Source: Mesostigma viride (Eukaryota; Streptophyta; Mesostigmatophyceae; Mesostigmatales; Mesostigmataceae). From it: a stretch of 64,000 nucleotides of DNA. The stretch is taken from positions 109,358 to 173,357 of the forward strand of contig RPFO01000163.1 in NCBI GenBank assembly GCA_009746045.1. Reading direction: 5' to 3'. Under the pieces are notes generated by a model. That model was not told the origin of the DNA. It was given only the letters and a program-made list of their open reading frames with translations, and made no database searches. Below are positions 22,684-42,144 of the stretch, one piece after another. Every line of letters begins with the position of its first letter. Position 1 is the first letter of the stretch. The translations under genes were made by a program, and so were the position numbers.

Positions 22684-22926
22684 AATTTTTTTTTTTTGAG
22701 ACTATATCGATTTCGGGTCGTTTCCGTTGGATTTGTGACCGTTGGGGCCGAAGGCCGTTTGTTTTCCGTAGTTTGCTTGTTTTGTATTGGTTGTTTGGTG
22801 ATTTAGTATTTGTACGGACGACCCGAGCCGCTAACTTAGCGGGTTTATCGCGTCCGTTGGATCCATCATCGGACGCTCCAGATTGTCGGCGGCTAACGTT
22901 TTAACTTTTTTCATTTTGCCTTCGTA
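22684..22926 (+). repeat. direct repeat, right copy
   Basis: Matches 20,880-21,203, best over 22,764-22,926. It ends at TTTTGCCTTCGTA, directly before an 11-bp tandem array (TAATCAAGTTG repeated about four times, 22,925-22,970). Confidence 0.7.
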
Positions 22927-22970
22927 ATCAAGTTGTAATCAAGTTGTAATCAAGTTGTAATCAAGTTATT

Positions 22971-24515
22971 ACAACGCTGCACGACGGGTTTACAATGGTA
23001 GTATTCGTCCTTCTGCTGGCATACCTTTGAGGCTTTTCCTGCGTTTCGGCCAACTTGAAAGGATGTCAACCAATACCAAGCGCAGAGCTATTGGAGGATG
23101 CCACCTGGACACCACCGTACAATTGTCAACGGTTTCCTCAGGAACCCTGATTATAAGTCCCTATGGCTGGGAGCTACTGCGCTATCGGACGGACGTGGAC
23201 CAGCACGAAGAAACCGCAGCCAGCAATTTGCCTCGTGAACTCTCGGGCGAACAGGCTGGCAGGAAGCCGCTAATTTGCCAGATAAAGTTGAAGGGAAAAT
23301 TCTTTCCCACGTGACCCCGTTTAACATTCTCGGTTGACCCAAGCCATGGAGGATGTGGATAGGAAGCCATGGCCGCTGCTTGCACTGCCATGGTTGGCAG
23401 AATGGTCCCTTATAGAAAATAAAGGCGCCGGAATCCGCTTGAATTTTAACTCGAAACCTGCGCGACGTGAGGAAGGACTCTCGCCATGGGAGGCTATCCA
23501 ACGCTCAACGAAGGTTCGCTTAGTTTACCGATAATGGCATTTCCAGAAAGTCATATGTGTTCAATACGGAGATCAAACGCACGGTATAACTTTTATGAGT
23601 TTGTTTTATTCAGTATCACATCGTTATATGTGCATGCAGGAATTGCATCTGGGATCTCATGGTCGCTACTAAGGCCTTAAGGCCAATACCTGGAGTAACA
23701 CAGGGAAGACAGCTCCCTATTGTTGAAAATGGTCATCTCAAGCTGCCAGGGCCCTTGCTCAAGCACTGCTTATTCTTGTGATAGCCGATCAAACTATAGT
23801 ATCGTAGCAGTTTTTCCGTGTTTCTGGACATTTTGAAACTGGGAAGGAGGAACAAGGGCCCCTAGGAAGAATCTAGGAAGTGAAACCTGTCAATCTAGCA
23901 TATACTGGGATAGGTTGGCCTTTGAAGCGTACAAATACAGGCTTCCGACCTTTTAAGTACCTTCAGGTGTTAAAACTGCTCACTTTTCAATGGTATTCTG
24001 CAGCAGTTCATGGCTGAACCATTTGCACTGATCTGCCTTCTTCAAGGCAAATTCTTGCGCTCGACGCTGCTTCCGTCAAATGGCAGATACCGCGTAGCGT
24101 ACGTTTGGTAATTGTTGATGGCATTCTCGGCCCTTTTTTTCGGTCAATCACAGGCCTTTTTCATTTATGAACAGTCACCTGCTCACCCTGTGTTGTTCGT
24201 GGACTTCAGTGCAGCCTTGACCTATCCTGCCACTTTTGTACTAGTATGTCTAGAACTACAATGTGACCGCAGGGCCTGATTGATGAAAGCACCTTTTCTT
24301 TTAAAATCGAAAGTGCCATGTTGATACAAGCCATGTTCTCAAACTCGGTTAGCTCCTTTTACGCTTCTGGACAACTTGCTTAGACGATTATCCAGCTCAT
24401 TTTCAGCTTTGGGATCATGGACTATGTAAAAGGGATTATGGATTACAAGTAACATATTGCCCAGAGAGCTGACTTGTCCACTGTGTATGACGTTATTTCT
24501 TACTTGTATCTTCAG
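22971..24515. other. upstream region of the ABC1 gene, first exon unresolved
   Basis: The promoter and first exon(s) of the kinase gene should lie here, but I could not fix them. A frame from ATG 23,344 followed by a GTGAGG donor at about 23,466 is possible, yet its phase does not match the next exon. The frame at 23,027-23,314 also resembles nothing known. Confidence 0.35.
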
Positions 24516-32805
<8,290 letters not shown>

Positions 32806-33534
32806 GCAATGCGCGGATTCATTCATTTATTCACGCGCCTCTGTTGGGAGAGTCACGGGGTACCAGCTTGGGAGTAGGTACCTTCAATGTGCCCGATAGT
32901 GAGTGTGCTTTTACATGGTGCCACAAAAGCTGATCCACCAGCTTGTTTTTAATTACCAGGAAAGAGTGGCAAAGAGGATGCTGAGCAGCCTTGGATGGGA
33001 CACTCGATGGTTTTCAGCGCTTGTGTGCATGTGCCAGAATAAATCCTCAGTCGGTTGAACATGGGATGCCCGAAGCGAGCTTCGCAAGATGTCTAGTTGG
33101 CGTGTGATACACATACACACATACACACATACACATGTGCATGCAAGGCGGGGCACTTATCCCTGATTCGAGGAACACGGCAGCAATCCTGGCCATTGGT
33201 CAGCGGCATTCTGTTTCGATTTCATGCTTCTAAGTGATATCAATGGCCGGTGATATAGTCTAGGGTTTATACTTCCATCCTAGTGTGTGCCAGATGCAAA
33301 TCGTACACACAAAGTGCAGGGCGTGTACAAATTCGTGAACCTGTATGGCACCATATGCATTTGCATCGAGTTCATGGATCGTTGTCCTTCAATCTTCCAG
33401 CCTGGCACACGTCAGTCTTCAAGAACTCTCCCAGGTGCGCAAACACTCTTGAGTCGAGATCATCCCAGGATAGGGTACGTGGGTACGAGTATGCTGCGGG
33501 CGGGCGCGCGTATGCAGCGGAGTACTTGCTTTTT
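32806..33534. other. 3' flank of the ABC1 gene, no gene seen
   Basis: Short frames only, and a small CACATA repeat at 33,110-33,136. The 3' UTR of the kinase gene presumably ends here. Confidence 0.4.
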
Positions 33535-35605
33535 ATATAGTCGGCAGCATTTAGTTTTTCATATATTCATTGAGAATGATAAATTACGGAGGTGAGAATG
33601 GCATGCAACAGAAGGAAATAAAACCCCGAAAAGAAGAACCTTTGTGACAGTAATAAGAATCCGACACGGGCATGCAAGGATCAAGCCTGGCAGCACAAGG
33701 TACAACTAACGACAACACCAAACTACAACACGCAGCAACACATCTGCCGGCCCACCAGGCCGTGGAAGTGACCTACACCGCCTGGGTCGCAACAAAGTCG
33801 GGCCGGACGCGGCGGAAGAACACATCAGCCACCGTGCGAGTGAGGGCGAGTGACAGGCACTGCTGCCAATTGTACAAGGACCACATGTCCGGGCAGACCA
33901 CGGGGCAGTCTGACCCTCGAGGAGGTCGAGGCGGTCTTCCCGCCGCTGGCAGCACTCGTGAAAAAACTCCTCAAGGACAAAGGGGATGACCTGGTGGGGC
34001 CCCACATTGCCGTAGGGCGTAGCAGGCAAACTTGTCGCGCTCGGCCACAGCGGCAGCATCAATAGCCGCCTGGAGGATGTGGCGATCGGAAAGCGGCTGA
34101 GCCACTGAGACATCAATGAGCAGGTGGCAACCCTGCCCATCGTAGTCCAGCGAATGGTAATGTCGGGCCGGTGGTTGAAGGAATAGAGGGCGCCCCCATC
34201 CGCGTACTCACACTTGATGGTGGAGTGGGGAAAGACCGACCGAACCAAGGCCGACACACCACCCGGAGGAGAGCCGGGTATAGAGATAGCTCGGAACCAG
34301 TTCTGGTTCTGCTGGCCACCCATGCATGCACGCGATGTAGTGCGTCCCAGTAGTATCGAGAGCAAGCCCGCAGCTGCGGCAGGCCGCCCCTGCCGTGATG
34401 AGAGGTTGCGGGGCAAACAGCTGGTGGCGGATGGCGATGGCGTAAAGGGCCGGACTGACCAGCGTGTACAGACCGGGTTCATGGGGAGGGCGCACAGGAA
34501 TGAGGCGGACCCCACGCTCCCCAAACGGGAGCGTGGGAAACGGAGTGAAGCCACGCAAGCCCGCACCTGATCGTTCAAGCTCGCGTGCAGACCCATCCAG
34601 CTGGCACAGTGTAGTATACCCACGGAGGTCTTTTGTTGTTTTTCATGAACGCAGGCAGGGAAGACACTCAGGACTGACGACAGTGGACACGCCGCCGGGC
34701 GTGCCCCGGGGCAGGCGACGGTGAACGGCTTGGGCGGGGCGGACGAGGTCGCATGCAGGCCTGCTGGATCCCGAGGTAAGAATCCTGCACAGCCTGCACG
34801 AAAGGGAAGGGGCATGGGGTGACCAAGTCGGGAACTGGCGCAGTTGGCGCTCACGGCGCTGGGGACCAAACGGCGGGTCTCCGCCCAGGACTGAGCAACA
34901 GAGCCAAGGAAGGCGGCCGGGGCACGGTGAGCGGCACGGGTGAGCACACCCATACCCGCCCCTGCGACATGGGGGAGGGTGGCCAAGCGCATCGAGTGAG
35001 GGCCCAGGCTGGGGCCGGCCGGGGAGGAGCGCCTGCAAGGTGCATGGCCTGAATGCATTTGTCGTGGCAAGCCCTCACCGGCGGCAAGCAGCACCAAATT
35101 GGGGGAAGCGCCACGGAGCCAGTGGACCACCCGCGGGTGGGCGCAAAACAGAGGAGGAGCCCTTTGGTCTTGGGGTCCTTGAGGCGTGCATGCCCAAGTC
35201 TCGAGGACATCAGTGGGTGCGTTGTTCCGCGGTGGCCTGGAGCCCGGCGCCTCTCGGACGTAGTCAGGATCACCGGCCATGCCCAGGGATGCCCAGGCAC
35301 GAGAATCCACGCACATGCGCGAATGCGCCCGGGATAGCAGCAGGGAAGCGAGAGCAATCCCCTTGGGGCAAAAAGACTGCACAAAGTCTTGGGGAGGGTG
35401 AGCCGAAGGTTGATGGCCGCCATGGCCACTTCCTGGGCTGCCAACTTAGGCGGCAACCACCGCGTCGGCTGGGCCGAGGGCATGGATATCGCCCATGGAT
35501 GTAGGCGAGGAGCACGACATCCGGGTGTGCAGTGTGGACACCTTGGAGGACTTTGTGCAGCGGGGCGGACAGGTAAAATGTGCCGAGGGGTTCGCCTTCA
35601 GTTGC
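33535..35605 (-). mobile_element. 5'-truncated LINE with restriction-like endonuclease (copy R1)
   Basis: Read on the minus strand it starts at a decayed RT catalytic region (HPDVVLLAYI, about 35,545), continues through the thumb region (INLRLTLPKTLCSLFAPRG), a CCHC knuckle (CRSCGLALDTTGTHYIAC, about 34,340-34,395), a decayed HRPDI endonuclease block, and a 3' UTR ending at TCTCAATGAATATATG near 33,565. Several frameshifts break it. The CCHC-then-PD..D order is that of the restriction-like endonucleases of R2/CRE/Dualen-type non-LTR elements, which cut the target for reverse transcription. Confidence 0.7.
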
Positions 35606-35745
35606 TGCCCCAACGCGGCGGAATAACACATCAGCCACCGTGCGAGTGAGGGCGAGGGACAGCCGTGTATTATATATTCATTGAGAATGATAGATGGGGC
35701 ATGAAACATAAGGGAAAACCCGAAAAGGAGAAGAACCCTGAAGAA
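35606..35745 (-). mobile_element. tail fragment of the same LINE family
   Basis: Only the last codons (LTRTVADVLFRR-like) and part of the 3' UTR ending at CTCAATGAATATATAATA. It abuts the 5' end of copy R1 head to tail. Confidence 0.6.
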
Positions 35746-35985
35746 ATAAATAAATAATTAATTAATTAATTAAACTCGTGCTCCCGTTGGGGAGTCACGG
35801 AGCACCGAAGTGCTTTTAATCCCTGTGTGTGCACTACAGGAGAAAGGGCAGAGACCCCCAGTCTCCTTCATGCCAAAGGCATGCCACAGCCGCAATCGGG
35901 CGCGTTAGCTAAACGGACACGCTAACGATCCGGCAAACTGTGGGTGCAATAAGACCCATGTAGGCGTAGCATAACAAGTATAGCG
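35746..35985 (-). repeat. inverted copy of the ORF1-only LINE 3' UTR
   Basis: Reverse complement of about 18,060-18,256, including the GGGAGC hairpin and TTAA tail (35,746-35,766). No ORF1 accompanies it, so it is a 5'-truncated insertion of the ORF1-only family. Confidence 0.65.
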
Positions 35986-36099
35986 TGGGAAGAAATAAAT
36001 AGGAATCTGACACGGACATCCAAGGATCACGCCAGCTGCACAAGGTACAACTAACTACATCACAAAACTACGACCCGCGTATTATATATATTAGCGTAT

Positions 36100-36610
36100 T
36101 AGCTGTCACTCGCCCTCTCTCGCACCGTGGCTGATGTGTCATTCCGCCGCACCCGGGCGACTTTGTCGCGACCCATGCGGTCTAGATCCCTCCCAGGCTT
36201 GCATGGTGGGCCGGCAGCGATGTTGCTGCGTGTCGTAGTTTTCTGATGTAGTTAGTTGTACATTGTGCAGTTGGCGTGATCCTTGGCTGTCCGTGTCAGA
36301 TTCCTATTAATTTCTTCAGGGTTCTTCTGCTTTTCGATCGGGTTTTTCCTTATGTTGCATGCCCATCTCACCTCCGTAATCTGTCATTCTCAATTAATAT
36401 ACATCAGCGGAGTTTTTCCACGAGTGCTGCCATGCAGCGCCGTGAAGACCGCCTCGACCTCGAGGGTCAGACCGCCCCGTGGTCTGCCCGCACGTGGTCC
36501 TCGTATTGGCGGCAGCGCCTGTCACTCGATCGCCCTCCCTCGCACCGTGGCTGATGTGTTATTCCGCCGCACCCGGGCCGATCGACTTTGTCGCGACCCA
36601 TGCGGTCTAG
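36100..36610 (+). mobile_element. two short tails of the endonuclease-bearing LINE
   Basis: 36,100-36,411 has the last codons and the 3' UTR ending TCTCAATTAATATACATC. 36,412-36,610 has a second fragment (FFHECC, REDRLDLEGQTAPWSARTW in shifting frames) up to GCGGTCTAG, where it joins the other LINE family. Both are fragments without coding capacity. Confidence 0.6.
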
Positions 36611-37067
36611 GCGACCAAGGAGCAGGAGGACCTTCATGTCCGCGAGTACTTCGCCCACCTCAAAGGACCAGCACGGCAAGTACGCCTGGACACGCCTGCG
36701 TCACGCCCAACGGCCCGCCGGCGGCGCGCAGCCGGCCCCGCGGACGCTCTCTGGCTCACGGCAGCAGCAGCTCGACCAGTGGTATTCCTTCCAGTCCCGG
36801 CTGCTCGGCGCCCCCCGCCGCCTCCGCCGCTTGGCCCTCTGGCAGCCGCACGCCTGGCAGTAGCGCCTGCGGACGTCCCTGCGCCGCCCACACCGCCCGC
36901 CGCTGAGTGAGACTACACGTACCCACCCCTGACGGAACCCCTGGCCGACCCCAACGAGCTACCGCCGTTCACCGAGCTCGAGCTGACACCCCTGTACATA
37001 ACTAGTAGGACCTAGATAGCTTACACCATCCATTCCACCCCATGTTCCCCTCCCACTGAGGACTTAT
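36611..37067 (+). mobile_element. internally deleted copy of the APE-type LINE
   Basis: 36,611-36,985 repeats 14,220-14,605 (start of the RT region, with single-base changes). It then jumps to the LINE 3' end (ACCCCTGTA..ACTAG, CCATCCATTCCA, CACTGAGGACTTAT), matching 16,257-16,331. About 1.65 kb of RT is missing. The 3' UTR is interrupted at 37,067 and resumes at 37,894. Confidence 0.75.
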
Positions 37068-37893
37068 CAAGGAGACAACCAGCGCAGGCCAGAAATCGGG
37101 AGAATCCGGACCATGGTAGCTTGAGCCTGCCGTTATCTTGTCCGCGTGTTCGAGTCGTTCAGGATGATGAAGATGAATGGTGATGGAAATGTGTATCCTT
37201 GTGCATTGAAATTATGGCTGGCTTACGTGTAGAGAGACTAGATGACCTAGACGGTGGGGCCGGAAACAGCATGCTTGATCAGGGCGTGTGTTTCGAGCCT
37301 AACTGGCCGGAAGTGTCTAGTGGTGAGCACCATTGCTGCGATCGCGCTCTCCCACCATTTACGAGGAGATACCCGCAAATGGAAAACCACTGAAAAGGTA
37401 GCTAGTCAGTCATCACCTTAGCCATGCCATGATTCCAAACGTCCAAGAACTGCACACGGTGCAAAGGCAAAAAGCCGGAGGACAGCACTTTCAAATGTGC
37501 GGCGGGAACCAAAAGCCCGCGGATGCCAGAAAACATCGTGTTGCGGCAGCGACGCGACGATGTGGACAACGAATCCAGTGCCAAGCTCGGAACGGCCGCA
37601 AAGGAGATCTGGCATCACAGGGTTCAGATGTGCGGAGATACTATGCGATCCAGCCGGTCCACGACCTGTTTGTAGAGCTTGTGCCAAGGGGCAGCACCGA
37701 ACAGATGTGGGCGACGTTGCAAAAAACATCGGACTTGACGGAGCATAATGGCTCGGTCATAGTCTTTGACCAATAAACGCTGCAAGAGTTCAACAAGAGT
37801 CGTGATGAAATCAACACGATAATTAAGAACAAAGACGGGAAAAATGATGTAACTGAGAAAGAACAACACCATATTTTGCTGTGTGGGAAAGAT
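37068..37893. mobile_element. about 0.82-kb unidentified insertion in a LINE 3' UTR
   Basis: In the LINE at 16.33 kb GAGGACTTAT is followed directly by GCTCACGTGACG. Here the two words are separated by this segment. AT occurs at both junctions, so a two-base duplication is possible. No terminal repeats are evident. The longest frame (37,429-37,776, plus strand, 115 residues; contains VHDLFVELVPRGSTEQMW) resembles nothing I recognise. Confidence 0.5.
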
Positions 37894-37932
37894 GCTCACG
37901 TGACGCAGTCACGTGTCTATTAACTAATTAAT
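37894..37932 (+). other. LINE 3' stem-loop and tail, second copy
   Basis: CACGTGA-CGCAG-TCACGTG (37,897-37,915), then TCT and an ATTA tail, the same as 16,336-16,376. The next sequence begins GCGGTCTAGATCCC, a tail of the other LINE family. Confidence 0.7.
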
Positions 37933-38195
37933 GCGGTCTAGATCCCTCCCGGCTAGGCCTGCATAGTGAGCCGGCAGTGATGTTGCTGTGTGTCGTAGTT
38001 TAATTTGTGATGTATAGTTAGTTGTACCTTGTGCAGCTGGCGTGATCCTTGGCTGTCCGTGTCAGATAATCCTATAAATTTCTTCAGGGTTCTTCTTCTT
38101 TTCGGGTTTTTCCTTATGTTGCATGCCCATCTCACCTCCGTAATCTATCATTCTCAATGAATATATATTAGCGTTGGCTTTTCTCAATGAATTTT
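37933..38195 (+). mobile_element. 3' UTR fragment of the endonuclease-bearing LINE
   Basis: From GCGGTCTAGATCCC to TCTCAATGAATATATATTA, matching 36,177-36,400. No coding sequence. Confidence 0.6.
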
Positions 38196-38425
38196 TATAT
38201 ATTAAAAATATAATACTTACAGCATGCAGATGAAATCACTCAAACCAAAGCAAACGCCCGGCCAGCTATAAACCTATATACAGAGCCATGTTAAAGCTCT
38301 GTACTACGATAAGACCAATGGAAACTCCTAATGGGAGGAACCTAATAGCCCGGCTGCACCGCAAAATCAGCCCGCCTACGGCGGAGCATGATGTCAGCCA
38401 TGGCCCGAGTCAGAATATATATATA
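38196..38425 (-). mobile_element. 3' UTR and last codons of the endonuclease-bearing LINE, inverted
   Basis: Reverse complement of about 39,990-40,210, with few changes. It faces the next copy tail-to-start, giving a local inverted arrangement. Confidence 0.6.
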
Positions 38426-38429
38426 TCTA

Positions 38430-40210
38430 CCTTCTGGGCCCTGTGCCGGACACCGCCGCGGCTCTGCTGGCACTGCAGACCGCGGCCGTGGCCGACATCA
38501 ACCTCCAGTTGACCCTGGCCAAGTGCGCGGTGTACTCGCCCCAAGGTGATTGCTCCGGCTTTCCGCCCCAGCTCGATCTTGGGCCGGGACGAGCGCCTCC
38601 ATGGGTTGGATGTCCTCGGCGTTCCGGTTGGCGACCCCGCGTTTGTCATCGATGCTCTGCGGGCCGCCCTCGAGGCACGCACTGAGGTACTGCCCTTGAT
38701 TGCGCGCCTTCATGATTCGCAGACCAAGGGTCTGCTTCTGTGGTTTTGCGCTCACCCTCGCGTCGTTCACCATGGCTCCGGGGCGCTCTTCCGGCTCAGG
38801 TCCGGCTGGCCGCCGAGGGCCACGACGAACGCATCCAGTCGGCCTTGGCGCAGCTGGTCCCGGGCCCCGACCTCCCGCCACATGCTATTCGCATTGCCTC
38901 CCTGCCTGCACGGATGGGTGGCTGCGGTCTGACTCGTGCCGCCCGGCTGGCCCCAGCAGCATTTTTGGGCTCCGTCGCTCAGTCGTGGGCGGAAAGCTGC
39001 CGGCTCCTGCCCCTTTTGGCAACGGCAGCGCCTGACCTCCTGGACCCCAGCAGCCCTTTGCCCTTCGTCACCGCCATCCAGGAGGCCTATGCTGAGATCC
39101 AGCAGGCCTGTTCTCCCGTCCGTGCCGCTCAGGCGGTACAGCGCCACCTCCCTCGCGGCTGCCACTCCCTCGGTCGCCTCCGTTCAATCTCCCGCCGCAT
39201 TCCCTGCTCGCGTCATCGATAAACACCAGAAAACCTACGCGGGTATTCTGCACACGGCTGATTGGATTGCTCTTTTCGCGGACCTCAACGCCCAGGGACG
39301 TGCGTGGCTGTTCTCGCTTTCCTTGCGGAGTGTGGGCTCGGCGTACCTTCGTGCTCTTCCCATGGCCCCCCCATTCGCCTTGGCTCCCAGCCACTACTCG
39401 GTGGCGCTCCGGCACCAGCTATTTGCCCCGCAGCCTCTTGTTCCGGCCGGGCGGCCTTGTGGTAGCTGTGGGCAGCCGCTGGATCCCACGGGGACTCACT
39501 ACCTTGCCTGCATGGGGGGCCAACAGAATCAGAATTGGTATTTGTATTTGCACACTGTCCTCCTGACGGTGGTGCTCGCCATGATTCGGTCGGTTTTCCC
39601 CCACGCGAACATCCGGTCCGAGGATGCGGATGGCGCTGCCTTCTATTCCCTCAACCACCGGCCTGACATCGTGGTGCTGGACTTTGAGGGGGGTGGCCGG
39701 CATCTGCTTATTGACGTTTCGGTGGCGCGGCCCTTGGCTCTTAGCCACGTGGCTGGGGCCTCCCTCACGGCAGGTTACACGGCGGACCGGGCGGAGCGGG
39801 CCAAGCTCCTGGCCTACGGCGACGTCGGGCACCATCGTGTGGTGCCCTTTGTCCTGGAGGAGTTTGGGGCCATGGGGCCCCTGACCTCCGCCTTCTTCAA
39901 GGAGTGTTGCCGGCTCCGGGAGGACCGGCTGGACCTGGAGGGCCAGCGGGCCCCATGGTCGGCGCGGACCTGGACGTCATATTGGCGTCAGCGCTTGTCG
40001 GTGGCGCTGACTCGGGCCATGGCTGACATCATGCTCCGCCGTACGCGGGCTGATTTTGCGGTGCAGCAGGGCTATTAGGTTCCTCCCGTTAGGCGTTTCC
40101 ATTGGTCTTATCGTAGTATAGAGCTTTGACATGGCTCTGTATATAGGTTTATAGCTGGGCGTTTGCTTTGGTTTGAGTGATTTCACTCTGCTGTAAGTAA
40201 TTATATTTTT
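38430..40210 (+). mobile_element. 5'-truncated LINE with restriction-like endonuclease (copy R5)
   Basis: The copy starts just after the RT catalytic box. Its thumb block INLQLTLAKCAVYSPQGD is followed by frames with small shifts at about 38.54, 38.73 and 39.19 kb. The long frame at 39,190-40,078 has a CCHC knuckle (CGSCGQPLDPTGTHYLAC) and an endonuclease core (NHRPDIVVLDFEGGGRHLL then IDVSVARP), ending LRRTRADFAVQQGY. This is the best preserved endonuclease domain in the window. The 3' UTR runs to TAAGTAATTATATTTTTAA. Its 3' last 60 bp are duplicated at 40,246-40,307. Confidence 0.75.
39190..40078 (+). pseudogene. restriction-like endonuclease domain of a LINE
   Basis: About 290 open residues from HQKTYAGILHTADW to the stop at 40,078. 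Order: RT C-terminal helices (VALRHQLFAPQPLVPAG), C-x2-C-x9-H-x3-C knuckle, then HRPD and IDVS acidic residues of a PD-(D/E)xK-type nuclease, and a basic Trp-rich tail (WTSYWRQRLSVALTRAMAD). In R2- and CRE-like elements this domain nicks the target. It lacks the RT catalytic part, so it is a remnant. The same protein with few changes is encoded inverted at 40.8-42.1 kb. Confidence 0.7.
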
Positions 40211-40309
40211 AATGTATATAGGTTTATATAGGTGTATATAGGTTTATAGCTGGGCTTTTGCTTTGGTTTGAGTGATTTCACTCTGCTGTAAGTAATTATA
40301 TTTTTAATA

Positions 40310-40765
40310 TATATTCATTGAGAATGATAGATTATGGAGGTGAGATAGGCATGCAACATAAGGAAAAACCCGATAACTGGGAGAATAACCCTGAAGAAAT
40401 TAATAGTAATCTGACACAGACATCCAAGGATCACGCCAGCGGCACAAGGTACAACTAACTATACATCACAAAACTACACGCAGCAACAGCGCTGCCGGCC
40501 CACCATGCAGGCCTGGAAGGGATCTAGACCGCATGGGTCGCGACAAAGTTGGCCCGGGTGCGGCGGAATAACACATCAGCCACGGTGCGAGTGAGGGCGA
40601 GTGACAGGCGCTGCCGCCAATACGAGGACCACGTGCGGGCCGACCACGGGGCGGTCTGACCCTCGAGGTCGAGGCGGTCTTCACGGCGCTGGCAGCACTC
40701 GTGGAAAAACTCCGCTGTCTTGGGGCCCATGGCCCCGAACTCCTCAAGGACAAAGGGGATGACCC
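40310..40765 (-). mobile_element. short tail copy of the endonuclease-bearing LINE (R6)
   Basis: Last part of the endonuclease ORF (GAMGPKTAEFFHECCQRRE, WSSYWRQRLSLALTRTV) and the 3' UTR. At 40,346-40,347 it has an undisturbed GAGGTGAGATAGGCATGC site, identical to the flanks of the transposon at 42,145-45,568. Confidence 0.65.
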
Positions 40766-42105
40766 GGTGTAAAAATATAATTACTTACAGCAGAGTGAAA
40801 TCACTCAAACCAAAGCAAACGCCCAGCTATAAACCTATATACAGAGCTCCGCACGATGTCAGCCATGGCCCGAGTCAGCGCCACCGACAAGCGCTGACGC
40901 CAATATGACGTCCAGGTCCGCGCCGACCATGGGGCCCGCTGGCCCTCCAGGTCCAGCCGGTCCTCCCGGAGCCGGCAACACTCCTTGAAGAAGGCGGAGG
41001 TCAGGGGCCCCATGGCCCCAAACTCCTCCAGGACAAAGGGCACCACACGATGGTGCCTGACGTCGCCGTAGGCCAGGAGCTTGGCCCGCTCCGCCCGGTC
41101 CGCCGTGTAACCTGCCGTGAGGGAGGCCCCAGCCACGTGGCTAATAAGAGCCAATTATAAGGGCCGGGCCCCGCCACCGAAACGTCAATAAGCAGATGCC
41201 GGCCACCCCCCTCAAAGTCAAGCACCACGATGTCGGGCCGGTGGTTGGGGGAATAGAAGGCAGCGCCATCCGCATTCTCGGACCGGATGTTCGCGTGGGG
41301 GAAAACCGACCGAATCATGGCGAGCACCACCGTCAGGAGGACAGTGTGCAAATACAAATACCAATTCTGATTCTGTTGGCCCCCCATGCAGGCAAGGTAG
41401 TGAGTCCCCGTGGGATCCAGCGGCTGCCCACACGGCTACCACAAGGCCGCCCGGCCGGAACAAGAGGCTGCGGGGCAAATAGCTGGTGCCGGAGCGCCAC
41501 CGAGTAGTGGCTGGGAGCCAAGGCCGGCGAATGGGGGGGCCATGGGAAGAGCACGAAGGTACGCCGAGCCCACACTCCGCAAGGAAAGCGAGAACAGCCA
41601 CGCACGTCCCTGGGCGTTGAGGTCGATGATCCGCGAAAAGAGCTTCCAATCAGCCGTGTGCAGAATACCCGCGTAGGTTTTCTGGTGTTTATCGATGACG
41701 CGAGCAGGGAATGCGGCGGGAGGTTGAACGGAGGCGACCGAGGGAGTGCCGCGAGGGAGGTGGCGCTGTACCGCCTGAGCGGCACGGACGGGAGAACAGG
41801 CCTGCTGGATCTCAGCATAGGCCTCCTGGATCATTGGCGGTGACGAAGGGCAAAGGGCTGCTGCCGGGGTCCAGGAGGTCGGGCGCTGCCGTTGCCAAAA
41901 GGGGCAGGAGCCGGCAGCTTTCCGCCCACGACTGAGCGACAGAGCCCAAAAATGCTGCTGGGGCCAACCGGGCGGCACGAGTCAGACAACAGCCACCCAT
42001 CCGTGCAGGCAGGGAGGCAATGCGAATAGCATGTGGCGGGAGGTCGGGGCCCGGGACCAGCTGCGCCAAGGCCGACTGGATGCGTTCGTTGTGGCCCTCG
42101 GCGGT
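40766..42105 (-). mobile_element. 5'-truncated LINE with restriction-like endonuclease (R7)
   Basis: Nearly identical to 38,812-40,205 in the opposite direction, with small indels that break its frames and a deletion of about 95 bp near 40,848 that removes the end of the ORF. It has the same CCHC and HRPDIVVLDFEGGGRHLL blocks. It is truncated at 42,105, where the 3' end of the next copy (R8) begins. Confidence 0.7.
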
Positions 42106-42142
42106 ATATATTCATTGAGAATGAAATATTACGGAGGTGAGA
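42106..42142 (-). mobile_element. 3' end of copy R8, cut off by the transposon
   Basis: TATATATTCATTGAGAATG to GAGGTGAGA is the 3' end of the LINE copy that continues at 45,571. The 3,424-bp transposon separates the two pieces. Confidence 0.65.
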
Positions 42143-42144
42143 TA

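Noticed and set aside
33706-35382. 558-residue minus-strand frame as a single host gene
   Set aside because: It contains LINE RT and endonuclease pieces in shifting frames and has close relatives at 38.4-42.1 and 45.6-47.0 kb, so it is a decayed retrotransposon copy.
36985-37000. ACCCCTGTA as a further end of the 3.4-kb transposon
   Set aside because: Only eight bases match. The sequence is the native 3' end of the APE-type LINE (also at 16,257).
41700-42100. A CRISPR or satellite array in the repeat-rich 33-47 kb block
   Set aside because: The repeats are long, dispersed LINE copies without regular spacing.
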